NCBI GenBank assembly: GCA_017311185.1
Contig: JAESUZ010002710.1
Location: 558,001 to 622,000 of the forward strand
Direction: 5' to 3'
Length of the DNA: 64,000 bases
DNA from: Proteles cristata cristata
Lineage: Eukaryota > Chordata > Mammalia > Carnivora > Hyaenidae
Positions 40,690 through 64,000 of this stretch are shown in pieces. The position numbers were made by a program, and so were the translations under genes. Under the pieces are notes generated by a model. It was not told the DNA's origin and did no database searches. It saw only the letters and a program-made list of their open reading frames with translations. Position 1 is the stretch's first letter. Each line of letters starts with the position of its first letter.

Positions 40690-40985
40690 TATCTTTTAAA
40701 GAAAATAATTTAAAAAAAAATTATCTTAGAGCGAGAGAATCTCAAGACGGCTCTGCACAGGGTGTGGAGCAGAAGGAGAGAGAGAACCTTTATTATATAT
40801 ATAATTTATTGACAAGTTGGTTAACAGAGTGTATACAGTGTGCTCTTGGTTTTGGGGGTAGATTCCCACTATTCATCACTTACATACAACACCCAGTGCT
40901 CATCCCAGCAAGTGCCCTCCTCAATGCCCATCACCCATTTTCCCCAGAGAGAGAGAATCTTAAGCAGGCTCCACATTCAGTGTGA
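40690..40985 (-). mobile_element. Composite: carnivore L1 3' end flanked by SINE fragments
   Basis: 40789-40938 is the reverse complement of a carnivore L1 3' end (TTATTGACAAGTTGGTTAAC at its start, AATGCCCATCACCCATTTTC at its end). SINE-like AGAGCGAGAGAATCTCAAG precedes it, and GAGAGAGAGAATCTTAAGCA with GGCTCCACATTCAGTGTG follows it, in the same orientation. Confidence 0.8.
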
Positions 40986-41095
40986 AAACATGATACCAGA
41001 TATCTGGAAATGTAAATCTACAAAAGGAATGAAAAGCACCAGAAATGGTAACTGAATGGGTACTCATGTAATTTTAAAAATTATCTTCTTTTTTA

Positions 41096-41198
41096 TGGGG
41101 CCCCAGGGTGGCTCAGTTGGTTGAGAGTCTGACTCCCGATTTCAGCTCAGGTTATGATCTCAGGGTTGTGGGATCGAGTCCCCCGTGGGGCTCTGCAA
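41096..41198 (+). mobile_element. Feline SINE, 3'-truncated
   Basis: GGGGCCCCAGGGTGGCTCAG, CAGGTTATGATCTCAGGG and GGGGCTCTGC, then unrelated sequence without CT stretch or tail. Confidence 0.9.
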
Positions 41199-41319
41199 CA
41201 AATCATTCTTCAAAGCTAATTCATTGGTAGCCCATTTGCCAAACGATCAAGAGAGAGTGGCCAATTTACAGAATTTACCTAATTTACTAAAACCATCTAA
41301 GTAATATTTAAAAAATTTT

Positions 41320-41525
41320 CAACATATATGAATGTATTCTTTGAGGACTTGCTGTAAGGCCTGCTGTTGTGCTAAGCACTATATACACTGCCTTCTCTTA
41401 TGAAGTTATATGGTGCCACGAAAGCTCACAGAGGTTAAGTGACTTGGCTAGACTCACACGGTAAATCAGTTGCAGAACTGAAGTTGAAAACCAAGCCTGT
41501 CTGAATCTAGTATCTGATTTCTCAA
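41320..41525 (-). mobile_element. MIR SINE, reverse orientation
   Basis: CACAGAGGTTAAGTGACTTG and GCAGAACTGAAGTTGAAAAC are the complement of the MIR core. Confidence 0.75.
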
Positions 41526-41689
41526 CTTCTCTAACACAACCTGTTTTATAAGAACTGATTTGTGTACTAGGCACTCTAGATCCTGCATATGAATTGTAAC
41601 ACTTATTATTTATAAATCTGAGTCATCAGAGTCTTTTCCTAGAGAAGAAAAGATCCAGAGAAGTTATATCACAAGTCATTTTAGGACTC

Positions 41690-42105
41690 TCCTCTGCTTG
41701 GAACCCTCCAGTAAGCTCCCCTCCTACTAAAAGTCATCATGATGAGCTACATACAGTGGCCATACCTCCCTGAGCTCACCGCCCACCACTCTCCATTCCC
41801 TTTCTGCTCTCTTCACTAAAGCAGGCTATTCCCTGAGCATTCCGAGGGTGCTCCTGCAGCTCCCTCTAAGATATTCTTCCCCCTTCAGGTTTCATCCACA
41901 TGATCACCTTATTCTAAGTGTGGACTTCCTGACATCCTTAAAAATTGTACCCACCCCATCCCTCTTGTTTCTTTCTTTCCATAGCTCTACCACTTACTAT
42001 ATAGTTTTAAAATGTCTGTCTCTCTCCACTAAAAGGAGACCAGGAAATTTTTACTACTGTGCCCATCTCTACATCTCCTGTACCTGAAAGAAAATATACA
42101 CTGAA
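41690..42105 (+). mobile_element. L2 LINE remnant
   Basis: GCTTGGAACCCTCCAGTAAG, CCCCCTTCAGGTTTCATCCA and CTACTGTGCCCATCTCTACA fit L2. A MIR-like piece (GCTCAAGGCTACAGAGTGTG) follows at about 42125-42210. Confidence 0.65.
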
Positions 42106-43281
42106 AGTGTATCGGTTGAATTACACATTTGCTCAAGGCTACAGAGTGTGAAGCCAGTACTGAACTCAGCCGATAATCCATCCCTAAGACCATGCTCTTC
42201 CCATTGCATCATATGTGCTAATGATGCCAGGGAAAACGCACGTTCCAGTGAGCTCAGTCCTCACAGGACCCAAGTTTTGTTTGATAGGCCTCAGAATCAC
42301 TCGGAACTTTATGGAGCTTCCACAGCCTCATTCATAGAAGTAAATGTTGAGAATGTGTAGCAGAAGGCCTAAACCAGAGCAGAGTGGACAAAAGTAGCTG
42401 AGCATGGAAAAGCTATAGAAGCAAACTGCAGAAGTCAAAGACAGGCAAACCCTTGTGAAGAGACGCAAAAGCCAAGAGGTTGGGTAGTCAACAATGTTGG
42501 ATGATAAAGACCAAAACTGACGTTAGAAAGCGTAACAGGACTTGGGAGACTTGGGACTGTCAGGATCTCATCATACTTTTTTGTGGGAATTTCAGAGTGA
42601 GTGCCCAACTTAGAAGTCAGAACCCTGACATTTATGAGCCACTTAAGCCAGAGTTGCTTCCTACTTAAAACAACAAAAACCAAGGCCTACTGTTTAAACG
42701 TTTATCTTCAGTGTTATCTCTACCTGAATTTTAGAATCAAATATAGTAAACTACTAGTGTTTTTCTCCAGAACTAGAGGATGGAAAAAAGTTATCTTTTT
42801 AAGGCAATTTCGGCATGTTCGCTAGGATATCTAACTGTTCTGTGACAACAGATTTCCCTTTACTGGAAACGTGACCCCTTAACAATCTTAAGTTTCTTCC
42901 CCTTCCTTAGGGGAAATGATTGGGATTAACACATTGTTACTGTTCTCTATAAACCCCAAGGCCAGTGTCCTTTTCCAGAAGATAAAGCTGCGTCAAATGA
43001 AGTCATGACTAAAGATGATGGCCCACTTCCACTCCAGGAGGAAGAACAATGCCCAGTTGGACTCCCTAAGCTTGGCTGTGGATTGCAGGCAAGCACCACC
43101 CCCACCCCTAGAAGGGGCCCCACCAAGTCAGGGTCCTGAGGTGTTCACATTTTGATGTAATCCCACTATGAAAATATACCTATTAAGTTTGGTTAATATC
43201 TAAATAGCCCTTAGCATGACCTTCCAACAGAGAACAGAATTAAACCAACAAGGAGGAAACAATGGCTCTCTTGCAAGAGTT

Positions 43282-43495
43282 CTACTTTTATTTCCCTAAA
43301 GTTTGAGAGAGCGAGCAAGCGAGCAAGTACACACACAAGTTAGGGGAGGGACAAAAAAGGAGAAAATTCTAGGCAGGCTCCATGCTTTCACTGCAAAGTC
43401 CCACGCAAAGCTTGATCCCAGGAATCATAGGATCATGACCTGAGCCAAAATCAAGAGTCAGAGGCTTAACCAAATGAACCACCCAGGCGCCCCTC
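43282..43495 (-). mobile_element. Feline SINE, reverse orientation
   Basis: AAAGTTTGAGAGAGCGAGCA, GGCAGGCTCCATGCTTTCAC, GGATCATGACCTGAGCC, ending CCACCCAGGCGCCCC. Confidence 0.92.
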
Positions 43496-43529
43496 TACTT
43501 CAGTTTTTATATAGAAACAAAGTGAGACT

Positions 43530-43747
43530 GGGACGGCTGGGTGGCTCAGTCGGTTAAGCATCCGACTTCGGCTCAGGTCACAATCTCACAGTTCATGGGT
43601 TTGAGCCCCACGTCGGGCTCTGTGCTGACAGCTAGCTCAGAGCCTGGAGCCTTTTTCAGACACTGTGTCTCCCTCTCTCTGACCCTACCCTGCTCACACT
43701 CTCAAAAATAAAAAAAAACATTAAAAATAAAAAAAAAAAAAAAAAAA
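43530..43747 (+). mobile_element. Feline SINE
   Basis: Head GGGACGGCTGGGTGGCTCAG, GGGTTTGAGCCCCACGTCGG, GACAGCTAGCTCAGAGCCTG, tail of AAAAATAAAAAAAA. Confidence 0.95.
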
Positions 43748-44130
43748 GAGAGACCCAGCTCAGAGAAGTTATCCTGGACTTGGAAATTTTCTAAAAACAG
43801 TATCAGTAAAATATCCTCCACTACCCCAAACTGGGTATACCCCTAATACAACTGTGCTTTTCTAAAGTTTATGCTTTATTTTGGTAGTGGTTGTTTTGTG
43901 AGATTGCAGCCAATTCTTCCTCCCTTTAAAAACTGTATAAAGTATATTCATGTGTGCCAACTACTGCTACATTCTTAGCAAGATGCAGAGTACTTTTAAG
44001 AGAAAATTTTTAGTCGTTTATCTGTAAGCTGCTGGTTTGCTTGCTTTCTCTTTGGTTCCCCTCTGAAGGTCAACAGATGCATCTAACCTTCAATTATTCT
44101 TTTTCTCCCCCTCCTCTATCTTGAATTACT

Positions 44131-44344
44131 TAAAAAAAATTTTGTTTTATTTATTTCTGAGAGAGGGAGAGAGAGACACCATGAACAGGGGAGGGTCAGA
44201 GAGAAAGGGAGACACCGAATCCGAAACAGGCTCCAGGCTCTGAGCTGTCAGCACAGAGCCCGACATGGGGCTCGAACCCACAAACTGTGAGATCATGACC
44301 TGAGCTGAAGTCGGACGCTTAACTGACTGAGCCACCCAGGCGCC
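44131..44344 (-). mobile_element. Feline SINE with perfect target-site duplication
   Basis: GTTTTATTTATTTCTGAGAG to CCACCCAGGCGCCC, little diverged. CCTCTATCTTGAATTACT occurs at 44113-44130 and 44345-44362. Its 62-codon antisense frame is SINE sequence, not a gene. Confidence 0.96.
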
Positions 44345-44419
44345 CCTCTATCTTGAATTACTCTTGGTGAACTCATTACCAAACTACTAAATGATCTCTA
44401 TATAAAAACACAGCACACA

Positions 44420-44622
44420 GGGCTCCTGGATCGCTCAGTCGGTTAAGTGTCTGACTTTGGCTCAGGGCATGATCTCGAGTTCATGGGTTCAAGTCCTGTG
44501 TGTCCAGCTCTGTGCTGACAGCTCAAAGCCTGGACCCTGCTTCGGTTTCTGTCTCCCTCTCTGCCCCTCCCCGACTCGTGCTGTCTCAAAACTAAACATT
44601 AAAAAAAATTTTTAATACTAAA
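44420..44622 (+). mobile_element. Feline SINE
   Basis: AGGGCTCCTGGATCGCTCAG, CAGGGCATGATCTCGAG, GCTCTGTGCTGACAGCTCAA, tail AACTAAACATTAAAAAAA. Confidence 0.93.
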
Positions 44623-44884
44623 GAAAACCCACAGCTTGCTACCCTCATCATATAATTTTTCTAACAAATCATCAGTATTAAGTTATGGCCAGTGATTCAA
44701 GTAATATCTTCACCATAACTTTAAATAATATTTGTGTTACTGAACTAAAGAATTGCTTTCAAATGAAATCTAGCATTGTATTCTCAAAGTACCAAAAGAT
44801 CCTAAGTCTTGAGTTTATTGTAATGGAAAATGTTAGGTTTTAGCTAACAAAGGGTAACAAATCTTTTTTAAAAAATGACAACAA

Positions 44885-45433
44885 TAAGTATTTGAGAGAT
44901 TTATTAAAGCATCTTATCACAAAGATGGAAACATACAAATTAGAAACGTGCAACCGTCATCTTCCACAGTCAAGTTAAAACGGTATAGATTTTTCCTGTT
45001 TTCATAGCTGAAAACTTCAGATCTTATACCCAACTCACTCACCCTGAATATTTAAGTCATTCTTCCTGAAAAGTATCCAGGGAGGCAAATAACCAAAATG
45101 CAAACTATTATATAAAGAAAGTGCAAAGTTAAAAAAAGAGAATGTGTAGAGAACACCCCCATCCCTCCCCCCATTCAAGGCAAACAATGGCACTTTGCTC
45201 TTGCTTAACCTAGATTGTCTTCAAAAACTATTAAAATGTAATAGACATAACAATTAAAAAACAAAACTTTGAATAGATGTCCAAAAGGCTTGTTAGTGTT
45301 TGAAAATAAATGCTTAAACAAAGGAAACTGTATTTTATATTAAACAAGTTTGAAGAGCACTGTATTGCAGCATTCTGTAAAATAAACAAGACAAAAAGCT
45401 GGTATAGGGTTTATTGACAAAGGCAGAATTTCT
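44885..45433 (-). other. LAPTM4A: LAPTM4A 3' untranslated region
   Basis: AT-rich, repeat-free sequence between the stop at 45434 and the AATAAA. The lower limit is inferred. Confidence 0.65.
44900..44905 (-). terminator. LAPTM4A: Poly(A) signal AATAAA of LAPTM4A
   Basis: AATAAA on the minus strand about 530 nt past the LAPTM4A stop, followed by T/G-rich sequence (TTATTGTTGTC). Cleavage inferred near 44.88 kb. The AATAAA at 45415-45410 is too close to the stop to be likely. Confidence 0.7.
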
Positions 45434-63109
<17,676 letters not shown>

Positions 63110-63110
<1 letters not shown>

Positions 63111-64000
63111 CTTCCTCGCTGCAGGGGTGGGAATTGGGGACTTCTTAGAAGATGACGGGTTTAGGTTTACACCCTCACTCCCTTTGAAGGCTTCCTGTTG
63201 GGAGCAAAGAAATACCACCTGTTAGGCCACTAAGAAGCCAGAGGATTGAGGAAAATAAACATAAAGCAGAAGAACTGCTTAGTTGCTGGGTGTTTACAGA
63301 TAAGAGATTTTTATTGGGAAAAACTGTGAAACGTGTTGAAATGGACCAAGAGATTACTGGGCTCGTAAAGTGAAAAACTGGCCATAGTCTGACACACCTT
63401 TCTGGGTATCCTGATTCTGTGTGGGTTCTTTGCCTTTCTTTGAGGAACTCTTTAAAACTCTATTGTAGGTAACTAATAGCAAGAGGAAATACTCCTGTCC
63501 TTTGAACTTGACAATGAATCTTAGCGCTCCTCAGAAGAGGAAAGCCATTTTTCATCTATTTGTGAATTCATCTCCCATTCACAATTCAACAATATAAGTG
63601 AGTACTTTAAATTCGTCTTTAAACTGGTTCTAACAGGTTACTGGTTTCCTTGGTGAATAAATAAAATCTTTGTGACTTGTTTATTTTGTATTTGTGTGAG
63701 ACAAGGCTTTTACCTTAAAAAAAAAAATACATGGTTCAACTGTTTGGAAAGTACACTTAACTTTTAGTGAAGACAAAGGCCTCCGCTTCCCCCCCCCCTG
63801 GAGTATACTCTTAGCTGTAGACCAAAGTGAATTCAGAGTAAAGGTTATTGCGTTGATGTGGCTTCAGTGAACAGTGCTTGAAGTTATATATTGATTTGAT
63901 TCTGTCGCCACTAAAATGTAAATTCTAGAAGAGCAGAGACTTTGTTTACTTCTGCAACATTGAAGAAATTGTCCGCTGACAATTATGCTAGTTTGGATAA
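63110..64000. other. Intergenic sequence upstream of LAPTM4A
   Basis: No gene, SINE or RNA seen. Short homopolymer runs at about 63718-63727 (A) and 63790-63799 (C). Content unassigned. Confidence 0.6.

Larger units (their letters stand above)
33960..44880. other. Intergenic region between LAPTM4A and MATN3
   Basis: No gene recognised. Interspersed repeats listed separately take up much of it. Unassigned stretches include about 36.72-37.10, 40.0-40.16 and 42.21-43.28 kb, where I saw no repeat, motif or convincing frame. Confidence 0.7.

Overview
This window is nuclear DNA of a carnivoran mammal, almost certainly a cat (Felidae). About thirty tRNA-Lys-derived carnivore SINEs carry the feline head (GCGCCTGGGTGGCTCAGTC...) and an A-rich AAATAAATAAA-type tail, and one carnivore-type L1 3' end is present. 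All genes are intron-containing and read on the minus strand. Their order, WDR35 - MATN3 - LAPTM4A, matches human 2p24.1 from memory. Exon edges were placed by hand from splice sites, reading-frame phase and recalled protein families; no alignment was run.

Layout. (1) About 1-9.96 kb: the 5' part of WDR35 (IFT121, an intraflagellar transport A subunit). Eight exons give residues 1-269 of the N-terminal WD40 region, and the gene runs off the left edge. Its CpG-rich promoter lies at about 9.56-10.2 kb and holds a near-consensus RFX X-box. (2) About 10.2-12.4 kb: a short intergenic spacer. (3) About 12.4-33.52 kb: the complete MATN3 gene (matrilin-3), 8 exons and 486 codons: signal peptide, one von Willebrand A domain, four EGF modules of exactly 126 nt each, and a coiled coil split by a U12-type AT-AC intron. 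Its promoter is in a CpG island with a TATA-like box. (4) About 33.9-44.88 kb: intergenic, filled by SINEs, microsatellites, MIR, L2 and L1 remnants and a MER5-like DNA transposon. One SINE here contains a 43-nt piece of U2 snRNA. (5) About 44.88-62.6 kb: the complete LAPTM4A gene, 7 exons and 233 codons, a four-pass late endosome/lysosome membrane protein with C-terminal PY motifs. Its CpG island is at about 62.3-63.1 kb. (6) About 63.1-64 kb: intergenic, nothing recognised.

The three genes do not form a functional unit. WDR35 serves cilia, MATN3 cartilage matrix, LAPTM4A endolysosomal membranes. They are simply tandem neighbours, with about 2.4 kb between the MATN3 poly(A) signal and the WDR35 promoter.

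I found no undescribed multi-gene system. The observations most worth a second look are the U2/SINE chimera, the AT-AC intron of MATN3, a polypurine microsatellite filling most of a 499-nt WDR35 intron, a UG-repeat 3' splice site at WDR35 exon 5, the X-box and an overlapping uORF in WDR35 exon 1, and a G-rich stretch at the start of LAPTM4A.
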